This document shows positions 1 to 7,188 of a stretch of 9,736 nucleotides of DNA, piece by piece. Position 1 is the first letter of the stretch. Every line of letters begins with the position of its first letter. Source of the stretch: Candidatus Liptonbacteria bacterium CG11_big_fil_rev_8_21_14_0_20_35_14. GTDB taxonomy: Bacteria; Patescibacteriota; Minisyncoccia; UBA6257; XYB1-36-10. Where the stretch lies: positions 1-9,736 of the forward strand of contig PCWO01000039.1 in the NCBI GenBank assembly GCA_002796205.1, read 5' to 3'. Under the pieces are notes generated by a model. That model ran no database searches. It worked only from the letters and a program-made list of their open reading frames with translations, and had not been told where the DNA came from. Position numbers and translations under genes: made by a program.

Positions 1-2399
1 ACAAACATTTAATCCCTCAGTCTCGATCAAGAGCAAGGAAGAGATTGGTTTTAATTTTATGTATTTCAGTTGTGTTAAAAGTTGTCGCTTCAAATGGTGG
101 TGTTTTAGCTTGGTTGAATTATCAAGAATTAATCCCCATTTCTAAAAACGCGGTAAGCGCATACTTTAGATACAAGACCTCTTTTTGGTTCATTATTTTG
201 AGTGGTGCAGAATTCATGGCCACGTTAATTCTCGTTACAGCCCTTGAAAATAGATCAAGAATTCTTTCTAGGTTACTCGAAAAAATGGAGAAGTATAATC
301 AAGATTCTCAATGGAAACAAAAACTCCCCCTACCTAGCGAGCAGAATCGTGATGAATTCTCATTGAATATAATGTCTAAATTCACTACCGCTACAGGTGA
401 GGACTCATTAAAACCATCATCTAACGAAGAGTGGTTAACGTTGAATCAAAAAACACTTCTTTCCAATATGATGATTATTGCACCTACTGGTGGCGGTAAA
501 ACTCAATCCATTATTCTTCCAATCATTGAGCAGGCGATAGGTTGGAACAAATCTGATTTAGAAAGAAAAGCTACTTTGGCGATTTATGATCCTAAGGCTG
601 AGTTAACAAAGTATGTGGAAGAAATTGCAGAGCGACATGGCAGAAGTGAAGATGTTGTAATTCTATCGTTAACTTCAAAGAGCCATACGAATATTATTAA
701 AGTTGATAAGGTTTGGGACGGAACAACGAGTTGGCGCGTAGCTGGGTGGATTGTCTCTGCTTGGCAAAATTACCAAGGCAAAAGCTCTCCAGAACCATTC
801 TGGGAATCTCAGTCTTATCAGCTAGTTCGGAATATTTTAGTTATGCTTTATGTTGAAAAAGGTAATTCAGCGACAATTGCTGATGTAAGTAGATCATTCC
901 TTGATTTATCTGAGGGTGTATTTAAGAAAGTGAGAGATCCTAATTCGGGCAAGGTTGAAAAACATGTTACCCAATTTGGAAGACGAATTCTTTCGGTAAA
1001 ACTAGCAGTAAGTCGATATTCAGAATTAGCAATGCGAGAATTGGATGAATATAGGTTTACAACAGAATCTGAAGAAGTCTTCGATGAATCTATTAAAGAG
1101 CTAGCACTTGAAAGGATAGATGAAATAAAAAATTCATATTTTGAAGAAATGGAACTTCAAAATCCTGCGTTACTAAAGGAATCGATATTAATAATAGAAA
1201 CTCAATTGAGCAATGTAGTCGATGAAGGTTTGAAATCAAGTTTACAGTTGAAAATTCTCGATTTAAACGACAAGTTGAGAAAAGTACGATCTGTAATCTC
1301 TAAAAAAGAGAAAGAATGGAAAGAGCAGTACGAGTCTTTTTTGATCCAAGAAAAAATCAAAAAAGACTCCGAAATAATTCATGAAAAACTGTCGTTAAAC
1401 ATAAGAAATGAAAATTTGGATAAAGATGAGGAATCTCAATTGTTTTCGATTCAGAACAATATGACTATGGTTCATGAGGCTGTTACTGAAATTATTAAAG
1501 GATCAAATACTTCTGAAGAACAAAGATCAAATATTTTATCTAATATGCGTCCCTTCTTGCAACTATTCCAAGGACAAGAATTAGAGAGATCAATTTCTAA
1601 CTCTTCTGAAAATGTTGATTTTCAAGAAATCATTAGGAATGGAAAAATCTTAGTTCCCGATTATCCTGGAATATCTGTTGGTAACGAACTTTCAAACGCC
1701 GTTATCACACTTGTAAAGTCAAGATGGCAACAAGCTTCGATTGATGAAGGTAATAATCCGGGGCGAAGTCAGAATAGATTAAAGTTTCAAATTATGGACG
1801 AAGCTCAAAGAATTATATCTCTGGGTGATCAAAAACACGCAGGTGATTTTGATTACATGGAAATTTCTAGATCTATGGGTGGGATTACTGTCATGTGTTC
1901 GCAATCTATCGCAAGTCTGAAAGCTAAAGCTTCTCGTGATATTGATTGGCAAAAGGTTCATGGGGTAATTAGAAACATTATCTGTTTTGGTACAAATGAT
2001 ACTAATGCCTTAAGGGAAATGCGAGAAATAGCTGGTCAATCAGTTGTCAAAAGAATGTCAAAAACAATTTCAGAAGGTGCAAGCACACCAACTTTAGATG
2101 TTATTTCAGAAAAATATAAAGGCGACAGTAGTTCAATGAGTGTTAGTTACACCGAGTCTGAAGCAAAGGAGGATCGTGTAGCAGAATCAGATATTCAAAC
2201 TTTGCCGATGTACACCTCAATTGGTTACATTTTTGATACCACTAATAAAGTTTATTGCCTTGCTCATAAGCCATACTTCTGGCCACATATGCGAGACAAA
2301 TGGATTTTGATGCAAAAATGCGAATACTCACTATCAAAGAGATTTACTGTCTTATATGGCCAATTTCTTGGTGGAATTTTACAAAGGCTTTATAGATGA
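1..2399 (+). CDS. VirD4/TraD-family type IV coupling protein (conjugative DNA-transfer ATPase), 5' partial
   Basis: Inner-membrane ATPase that links a relaxase-DNA complex to a type IV secretion channel. Numbering from the TTG codon at 45: a hydrophobic segment at about 2-16 follows an Arg/Lys-rich stretch, and a second lies at about 46-67, giving the two-helix N-terminal anchor typical of the family. Walker A is APTGGGKT (146-153), a family-like DPKAEL lies at 182-187, and Walker B is FQIMDE (581-586). The region after it (SQSIASLK, then IICFGTNDTNALREM, then the C-terminal IGYIFDTTNKVYCLAHKPYFW) follows the usual VirD4/TraG order. Between the motifs, about 330-490, sits a long, charged, helix-rich insertion. 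The reading frame is open from base 3 to 45 and encodes a plausible cytoplasmic tail (KHLIPQSRSRARKR), so the true start is probably outside the window; TTG at 45 with AAGGA upstream is the alternative. The stop overlaps the next ATG (ATGA). Family assignment is firm; the secretion partner is unknown. Confidence 0.9.
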   Translation, partial: KHLIPQSRSRARKRLVLILCISVVLKVVASNGGVLAWLNYQELIPISKNAVSAYFRYKTSFWFIILSGAEFMATLILVTALENRSRILSRLLEKMEKYNQDSQWKQKLPLPSEQNRDEFSLNIMSKFTTATGEDSLKPSSNEEWLTLNQKTLLSNMMIIAPTGGGKTQSIILPIIEQAIGWNKSDLERKATLAIYDPKAELTKYVEEIAERHGRSEDVVILSLTSKSHTNIIKVDKVWDGTTSWRVAGWIVSAWQNYQGKSSPEPFWESQSYQLVRNILVMLYVEKGNSATIADVSRSFLDLSEGVFKKVRDPNSGKVEKHVTQFGRRILSVKLAVSRYSELAMRELDEYRFTTESEEVFDESIKELALERIDEIKNSYFEEMELQNPALLKESILIIETQLSNVVDEGLKSSLQLKILDLNDKLRKVRSVISKKEKEWKEQYESFLIQEKIKKDSEIIHEKLSLNIRNENLDKDEESQLFSIQNNMTMVHEAVTEIIKGSNTSEEQRSNILSNMRPFLQLFQGQELERSISNSSENVDFQEIIRNGKILVPDYPGISVGNELSNAVITLVKSRWQQASIDEGNNPGRSQNRLKFQIMDEAQRIISLGDQKHAGDFDYMEISRSMGGITVMCSQSIASLKAKASRDIDWQKVHGVIRNIICFGTNDTNALREMREIAGQSVVKRMSKTISEGASTPTLDVISEKYKGDSSSMSVSYTESEAKEDRVAESDIQTLPMYTSIGYIFDTTNKVYCLAHKPYFWPHMRDKWILMQKCEYSLSKRFTVLYGQFLGGILQRLYR

Positions 2400-5300
2400 A
2401 TTTAATTAAAAAATTAAACCTAAAGACAAGTGAACTATACAAGGGTCAGGCACGAACCCTTCGAGAAAATGTCAAAAAAACAACCAAGCGAATCGACATT
2501 GGAGGAATTGAGGTAGCAAGAGAGCAGATAGCCAAAGAAGTGCTTGAAAACCGTATCCAAGGCCAGAAAACCTATCTTGAAACAAAGCATCAGAGAGATA
2601 CAAAGGAGGAATTAAACAAGCTATCTAACAAAGAGCTGATCGAGCTATTGCCATCCGACAAAGACGTACTGGCCTTGAGAACCTTAAGCTCGCTACAGTA
2701 TTCTGATAGATTAGGGTTTGAAGAAGAGTGTCAACGGTTTGATATATCACAAGACATTCTAGAGGAATTAGAGAATAGAGGCTATATAGCCCTGCCACCA
2801 AAATATTCGCTCGATTTCTTGAAGAGATTGCCAAAAACGGAAATTGGATCAGTCGAAATGAGGAGGATTGCCCATGCATGCAATCTTGATGAAAATCATT
2901 TAAAAGACTTAAGAAATAGAGGTTTCATAAAGTACATTTCAGAACAAGAGCAGAAATTTTTATTGGATTTACACAGTAGCAAGAAAGATGTTTATAAATT
3001 ATCCGAATCATACGGGATATGTTCAGATGATTTTTTATATTTAAAGAGAAATTCATTTTATGAAAAAAAGGTTCATTTCAATGACAACAATGAGTATTCA
3101 AAAGAAGAACTAAAAAAGTCGTTTATTGAAGGTGATCTTAAAAAAAATCCAGCTTACGACAGAAACCTAGACCCAATGGTCAATGGTGCAATAACATTGA
3201 AAAAAACTGAGATTGATTTATCTTGTGGTATCAAGACTCAGATTAAAATATTTTATAATGAGAACGAAGATTTTTCCCATCAAATTAGAGGAGAAAAATT
3301 TTGTAACAGTATAAAAATATTTAGCAAATCCCATTTTGAAAAAATAGATAACAGTGCCCCTCATCGTGCGGTTTATGATGTTAAAAATTCAGAAAAAGGA
3401 CTTCTGCTATCAATTCCTAATCAATATTTAAGCAAAGCTTCGTTACTTCAGAAAGAAGAGTTTATAAATACATTGAAGATGATTGATCCAGAAGATTTTT
3501 CCCATTTCCTTTGTGGAAAATATGAGTCAATTAGTCATGAGTCGCTCGAGTTAATGAAGAAAGTTGGCATCATTGAGGTTCTTAATGAAAAAACAGTTGA
3601 GTTAATTAGCTCTATTCCTAAGAATCAGAAGGACAGTTTTAAACTCGCCAATGTTAAAAACCTTGGCTTTATTAAGAACGATTTTAGGGAAAATCTCAAT
3701 GGCTTAAGAAGAGATTTCCTTTATAGGAATGTCACAAAAGAGGAAGTTTTAAGCAATCTCATAGAAAATTCACATATGGGAAATCAGATTAACTCAAGAA
3801 AACTTGAGTCGCTTCTCAGGAAAAATCGACTCGATGTTCTCAGTAATATGGAGGCAGAAGCACTCCGGAATAATAATTTAGAATCGATTCAATCAGAAGC
3901 AAGACGTTATCAACTATCCAAAAGAATTCAATATAAATATCAATTGAGCGATCTTGCAATTTCTTCAAATAAAAAAATTAATAGTTTGAAAGAAATTGGA
4001 TTATTGAAGGATCGGAGTTTTACGGAATCTGAATTACAGGTGCTCGCAAAAGAGAATGGTATAAATTTCAGTTCTAAAGAGCTAAACATGGCATTGTCCC
4101 TCTCTTCTATTGTCAGCAAGGAGATTGATTATAAAGTTTTAGATAAGGACGATATTTTTTCAACCTCAAAAAAATCACAGAACGAAAAACTGAGTCAGGT
4201 TATAAGTAGGATTTATTTCAACAGAGAGTTAACTAGCTCTATTTGTAGCAACCTAAGTGTCCAAAATGTCCCTCTTACTCGCCAAGATATTACAAATTAT
4301 TTAAATGCTTGGATGAGAGATTTTGAGAAAATGTCACAAATAGAAGCTCGTTCCGTAATGTTGTTTAATTTAAATCAAGGCAATATTGAAAATTTAAAAA
4401 AAGTAATTGCAACAAATATTGAGTTAAATTTCATTGATTCTAAAAACTACAGAACAATGAAAAAAGAAGATCTTTACAAGTACGCTCTCGAAGAAGGTGA
4501 CATTAGTGAAGATAGATTAAACGAACTTATTGAGCAAAAATATCTTAAATTAACTGATACCGAATCGGGGGTGAAAATTTTCTCAATGACTCACGAAGGT
4601 TCTCTAATGACTGACTTGAGAAGTGGGAAAGATCTCTCTTTTTTCAACGATATAAAAACTGTAAATGGCTTAAGGTCAGTTATTGATAATGGAAGTGGTT
4701 TTGAAAATTTCATCATTAAAACCGAAGCTGTTCCTCTTTTATTTAAGATGTACAAAGGGGAGGAGCTCTCTCTCTCTGAATCTGATCTTGCTACTTATTA
4801 CACTCGAAATGGATTCTACAAGGGTTCTGAAAGATTAAATGAGTTTGTACGAAATGTACCTGTTTCAAGTAGATTGAAAATATTACATAAAAATATAAGA
4901 ACTTTGAACTTTATCGATTCATATAGCGTGAAAATTGATGCGCTGAAATTTGTAAATACATTTAAGCAAGTTACAAAAGAACAGCTTAATAAAATTGGCG
5001 TAAGCGATCAGGAGATTGAGAATTGGGTGGGAGGTATGGAATATGAGGGGCACAATATCAAATTACTTAGAACTCACAGATTACCAACGCCTCGTGGCTT
5101 AATTATTTATTATTCTATTCAACATTCAGGCTATGTATCAGGACGAACTATACTAGAGAAAGACTTGCAAAAAAGCGAAATAGCCTCTTCGCCTCAAGGA
5201 AGGCAAGACTTACTATTTCACGATTTGAAGGTTGTTGACTGTGTCTTAGATGCTAAGGAAAGACTTGAATCCAAGGGTTACAAGATCGTTAGTGTAAAAA

Positions 5301-5590
5301 ATGAATCAAGCCAGTTTTCAAGGGAAAGGCTAGGCATTGTAAATACCGAAAGAAATGAATTACCACATTTTATGGATGCAGTTTTAGAAGTTGAGGGACC
5401 AAATCATGCGCCAGGATCAAAGACAGAAGTTATTGCAGTAGAATATGGCAATTACACAAATGATAGAATGAAATCAAAGTTAGAAAATTCAAACTTCGAC
5501 AGCGCTTTAGTTTATTCAAATGCAACCACAATGAATAAATATATTAAATCGATAGAAGTAAGCGAAAATGTGCAATTTTTCACAATTTAA
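2396..5590 (+). CDS. Very long putative relaxase, Replic_Relax/MOBC-like C-terminus with multiple winged-helix-like modules
   Basis: Probably the DNA-processing relaxase paired with the coupling protein. The C-terminal part (about 850-1050) resembles the Replic_Relax family. A winged-helix-like stretch ends in IIYYSIQHSGY (903-913). It is followed by HDLKVVDCVLDA (942-953), FMDAVLEVE (992-1000), VIAVEYGNY (1012-1020) and KSKL (1026-1029). This H..V, D, E-x-E/K-like spacing fits a restriction-nuclease-fold relaxase (MOBC type); no HxH (HUH) motif is present. The N-terminus (1-75) is basic and helical. Residues 107-225 contain three related helical units ending LENRGYI, LRNRGFI and LKRNSFY, and further HTH-like units seem to occur around 380-430, 520-560 and 686-745 (the last ending FSMTHEGS). 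At 1064 aa it is far longer than typical MobC-type proteins. Translation is coupled to the upstream gene by ATGA, with AAGG 8 nt before the ATG. Base composition changes inside the gene near 2900-3000. The relaxase role is inferred from a weak C-terminal match plus context. Confidence 0.62.
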   Translation: MNLIKKLNLKTSELYKGQARTLRENVKKTTKRIDIGGIEVAREQIAKEVLENRIQGQKTYLETKHQRDTKEELNKLSNKELIELLPSDKDVLALRTLSSLQYSDRLGFEEECQRFDISQDILEELENRGYIALPPKYSLDFLKRLPKTEIGSVEMRRIAHACNLDENHLKDLRNRGFIKYISEQEQKFLLDLHSSKKDVYKLSESYGICSDDFLYLKRNSFYEKKVHFNDNNEYSKEELKKSFIEGDLKKNPAYDRNLDPMVNGAITLKKTEIDLSCGIKTQIKIFYNENEDFSHQIRGEKFCNSIKIFSKSHFEKIDNSAPHRAVYDVKNSEKGLLLSIPNQYLSKASLLQKEEFINTLKMIDPEDFSHFLCGKYESISHESLELMKKVGIIEVLNEKTVELISSIPKNQKDSFKLANVKNLGFIKNDFRENLNGLRRDFLYRNVTKEEVLSNLIENSHMGNQINSRKLESLLRKNRLDVLSNMEAEALRNNNLESIQSEARRYQLSKRIQYKYQLSDLAISSNKKINSLKEIGLLKDRSFTESELQVLAKENGINFSSKELNMALSLSSIVSKEIDYKVLDKDDIFSTSKKSQNEKLSQVISRIYFNRELTSSICSNLSVQNVPLTRQDITNYLNAWMRDFEKMSQIEARSVMLFNLNQGNIENLKKVIATNIELNFIDSKNYRTMKKEDLYKYALEEGDISEDRLNELIEQKYLKLTDTESGVKIFSMTHEGSLMTDLRSGKDLSFFNDIKTVNGLRSVIDNGSGFENFIIKTEAVPLLFKMYKGEELSLSESDLATYYTRNGFYKGSERLNEFVRNVPVSSRLKILHKNIRTLNFIDSYSVKIDALKFVNTFKQVTKEQLNKIGVSDQEIENWVGGMEYEGHNIKLLRTHRLPTPRGLIIYYSIQHSGYVSGRTILEKDLQKSEIASSPQGRQDLLFHDLKVVDCVLDAKERLESKGYKIVSVKNESSQFSRERLGIVNTERNELPHFMDAVLEVEGPNHAPGSKTEVIAVEYGNYTNDRMKSKLENSNFDSALVYSNATTMNKYIKSIEVSENVQFFTI

Positions 5591-5596
5591 CAAAAA

Positions 5597-5603
5597 CGGA
5601 GGA
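5597..5603 (+). promoter_or_regulatory. Ribosome binding site deciding the start of the small basic protein
   Basis: CGGAGGA, with GGAGG at 5598-5602, lies 4 nt before the ATG at 5607. It selects this start over an in-frame ATG at 5568, which would overlap the relaxase gene and place the Shine-Dalgarno inside the coding region. Confidence 0.75.
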
Positions 5604-5606
5604 ATT

Positions 5607-6056
5607 ATGGAAGGCAGTAATGAACAAAACCAAGTGGAATTAACAAAAAGAGGTCGCAAGAGAAAGATAGGCAAGGGAGACAAGGTAGATGATTTCTCAT
5701 TTAGGGCAACTAGAGACCGTAAATTAGATTCTAAATTTTTAGATGCATTAAATGAGATTATGACAGAGTTGCTAAACTTTCCCGTCAGTATTAACCCAAC
5801 GCCAAAAGACGTTGTACAAATGATTGTTACTAAGTTTAAAAGCGACAATAGAACTATGGATGAATTAAGGTCCGTATTTATTGATGATGAAACAACTTTC
5901 GACTTGTGGCTTCTAGGCTACAACAAAATGCAGTTGAAAGAGGGTTATCCAGAAGTTGATAAAGTTTCTTTTACTGTTAATGTTATGCCTAAGTTGAAAA
6001 GTTCTGATTATCAAAGATTAATTAAATATGCTCTAAATGGAGTCGATGAGCATTGA
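5607..6056 (+). CDS. Small basic protein with ribbon-helix-helix-like core, candidate relaxosome accessory/regulator
   Basis: 149 aa. Not recognised by name. The N-terminus carries a basic patch KRGRKRK (14-20) that resembles an AT-hook (RGR core). It is followed by DDFSFRATRD (28-37, possible strand), an amphipathic helix KLDSKFLDALNEIMTELL (39-56), and a second helix after a proline turn (TPKDVVQMIVTKFKS, 65-79). This strand-helix-helix order is what a ribbon-helix-helix DNA-binding domain looks like, though the link between the helices is longer than usual. The remaining ~70 residues (TFDLWLLGYNKMQLKEGY, then a strand-like KVSFTVNVMPKL) match nothing I know. It starts 16 nt after the relaxase stop and is the last gene before a strong terminator, so it is co-transcribed. 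Small DNA-binding proteins next to relaxases are commonly relaxosome accessories or autorepressors; that role here is inference. Confidence 0.8.
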   Translation: MEGSNEQNQVELTKRGRKRKIGKGDKVDDFSFRATRDRKLDSKFLDALNEIMTELLNFPVSINPTPKDVVQMIVTKFKSDNRTMDELRSVFIDDETTFDLWLLGYNKMQLKEGYPEVDKVSFTVNVMPKLKSSDYQRLIKYALNGVDEH

Positions 6057-6081
6057 GTAAAAGTCATTGTTTAGTTTTAAT

Positions 6082-6114
6082 AAAAAGGGCCAAGTTTTAC
6101 TTGGCCCTTTTTTT
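6082..6114. terminator. Bidirectional Rho-independent terminator between convergent operons
   Basis: An 8-bp perfect GC-rich stem, GGGCCAAG (6087-6094) with CTTGGCCC (6100-6107), encloses loop TTTTA. On the plus strand it is followed by seven T (6108-6114). On the minus strand it is followed by five T, the complement of AAAAA at 6082-6086. It lies 26 nt after the plus-strand operon and 6 nt beyond the stop of the convergent minus-strand gene, so it can stop transcription from both sides. Confidence 0.92.
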
Positions 6115-6120
6115 GATGCC

Positions 6121-6984
6121 TTACTTTACAGTAGAAAATCCGTATGGATTAGGTGACATGAATGGTGAAGTTGGCATCATGTACTGATAAGGATTGTACA
6201 TTCTTCCCATGTTAGACATATAATATGGGTTTTGCATCATTGGAGAAGCTCCCCATTGTTGCCCCATTTGATTCATCATTGCGATCTGAGCAAGTAAGTC
6301 GCTTGAGCTTGAGCCATAGCCGTTTGTATTTTGACAAACACCATTCATACAAACACCGCCCGCGACTCCGCCTTGTGGCACAGTTGATGCGACAGCTCTT
6401 TCTTGCTCTTGCTTAGCGAGCTTCTTACAAAGTTTCCCAAATTTATTATAATCACTAACTTTCTTATCAATTGATTTATTTCCAGAATCAATTTGATCCT
6501 CTCTTGTACTCATGACTTCATCGCTGAAATATGATCCCAATGCTCTAGCTTCACTTTCCGAAAAAGATGGACTTGAACCGTTACACTTGCTGATTGCAGA
6601 AGTAATTACGGTCTCGCTGTCTTCAGTGTCATTACTTCTTCTTGTATAAGCCCTTGAAGATGATCTTGAGTAATAGTCTTTTTCAAAGCTTTGGATTTCC
6701 TCAGAGAAGGCAAGGTGACTTTTATCAGTAGCCTTCTTTTTTGAATTCCAAGTCCTGAGTGAGCTACAAAGAGCTTCGCCGTCATTGCCAGCATTTAGTA
6801 CTTCAAGAACAGCAAGGGCAGAGCTATGTTGAGACTTACTGTTTTTATCGAATTTATCAAAAGTATTTTCAATTTTCCCTAGTTTTGATTCCATTGTGTC
6901 TAAAGAATCATCTGAGCATTCTAGAGCGAAGACATTTGAAGCAATTAGTAACAATGAAAGAGTAGCCAAAGTTTTTGTTTTCAT
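6121..6984 (-). CDS. Secreted/periplasmic six-cysteine protein with Met/Pro/Tyr-rich C-terminal tail, function unknown
   Basis: 287 aa. Starts with a clear Sec signal peptide (MKTKTLATLSLLLIASNVFA, likely signal peptidase I cut after Ala20). The mature part is charged, Ser-rich and helical (about 25-200) with Cys at 23, 73, 134, 186, 212 and 217; the last two form CMNGVC. Six cysteines in an exported protein suggest three disulfides. From about 229 the tail is low-complexity, with 11 Met in residues 236-276 among Asn, Pro, Gln, Gly and Tyr (for example NPYYMSNMGRMYNPYQYMM). The start at 6984 was chosen because the signal peptide begins there and GAGGAGA stands 6 nt upstream; longer in-frame starts at 7095 and 7020 would bury the signal peptide. 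It appears to be a separate transcription unit: a hairpin lies upstream and it ends at the shared bidirectional terminator. No family recognised; surface, adhesive or metal-binding roles are only guesses. Confidence 0.8.
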   Translation of the reverse strand: MKTKTLATLSLLLIASNVFALECSDDSLDTMESKLGKIENTFDKFDKNSKSQHSSALAVLEVLNAGNDGEALCSSLRTWNSKKKATDKSHLAFSEEIQSFEKDYYSRSSSRAYTRRSNDTEDSETVITSAISKCNGSSPSFSESEARALGSYFSDEVMSTREDQIDSGNKSIDKKVSDYNKFGKLCKKLAKQEQERAVASTVPQGGVAGGVCMNGVCQNTNGYGSSSSDLLAQIAMMNQMGQQWGASPMMQNPYYMSNMGRMYNPYQYMMPTSPFMSPNPYGFSTVK

Positions 6985-6990
6985 AATTTC

Positions 6991-6997
6991 TCTCCTC
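6991..6997 (-). promoter_or_regulatory. Ribosome binding site of the secreted six-Cys protein
   Basis: GAGGAGA on the minus strand, 6 nt before ATG at 6984. It fixes the start just ahead of the signal peptide. Confidence 0.7.
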
Positions 6998-7063
6998 GTA
7001 AGTTGTTCTGTTACAACCATTTTGGAGCAAAAATGAATCTGGATCAGCAAGCGACAAGGGTAA

Positions 7064-7087
7064 GTGTAGAAAATCAAATTTCTACAC
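7064..7087. repeat. Perfect 9-bp inverted repeat upstream of the secreted-protein gene, candidate operator
   Basis: GTGTAGAAA (7064-7072) and its exact complement TTTCTACAC (7079-7087) flank a 6-bp AT-rich spacer. It lies 80-103 bp upstream of the minus-strand ATG at 6984, in the only sizeable non-coding gap of the window (6985-7186). There is no T-run on either side, so it is not a typical terminator. Position and symmetry suit a dimeric regulator's binding site. Weak minus-strand -10-like hexamers overlap it (TACACT at 7068-7063, TAGAAA at 7084-7079) with only poor -35 partners, so no promoter is assigned firmly. Confidence 0.5.
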
Positions 7088-7162
7088 AAAGACACCCCTA
7101 AAATGCAAAAATCTGTGTAAGTACCTAGTAATGGCCTCTGTTATTTGGATAATTTCATATGA

Positions 7163-7188
7163 AAAGTGCCAAAAAATGTTGGCACTTT
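7163..7188 (-). terminator. Probable intrinsic terminator of the minus-strand three-gene operon, overlapping the stop codon
   Basis: A perfect 10-bp stem, AAAGTGCCAA (7163-7172) with TTGGCACTTT (7179-7188), has a 6-nt loop. On the minus strand it reads through the TAA of the upstream gene (7187-7189) and ends in TTTTC, a short U-run. It would separate the three-gene operon from the secreted-protein gene. The U-run is weak, so termination may be partial. A small palindrome TTTCATATGAAA (7153-7164) abuts it. Confidence 0.6.

Noticed and set aside
45..47. TTG at 45 as the true start of the coupling protein
   Set aside because: AAGGA sits 6 nt upstream, so it is possible, but the frame is open to the left edge and the upstream residues form a basic tail ahead of the first membrane helix. 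The gene is treated as 5' partial.
2396..5590. HUH-type (MOBF/P/Q/V) relaxase
   Set aside because: No HxH metal motif with an upstream catalytic Tyr cluster was seen anywhere in the protein; the C-terminal pattern suits a nuclease-fold relaxase better.
5568..5606. Longer start of the small basic protein at 5568
   Set aside because: It would overlap the relaxase gene and place the strong GGAGG site inside the coding region; ATG 5607 is correctly spaced after that site.
5516..5848. Minus-strand open frame of 110 codons over the relaxase/small-protein junction
   Set aside because: It spans two well-supported plus-strand genes and their ribosome site, has no ribosome site of its own, and its protein sequence looks like a shadow.
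6225..6416. Short plus-strand open frames antisense to the minus-strand genes (also 6759-6965, 7159-7386, 7689-7895, 8385-8804)
   Set aside because: They are complementary-frame shadows of well-supported genes and lack ribosome sites or protein-like composition.
6985..7095. N-terminal extension of the secreted protein to 7095 or 7020
   Set aside because: It would put 37 or 12 residues ahead of a textbook signal peptide, has no ribosome site, and would run through the inverted-repeat region in the first case.
6985..7186. Origin of transfer in the non-coding gap
   Set aside because: An inverted repeat is present, but there is no recognisable nick-site core and the gap lies downstream of, not beside, the relaxase operon. 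The likely location upstream of the coupling protein is outside the window.
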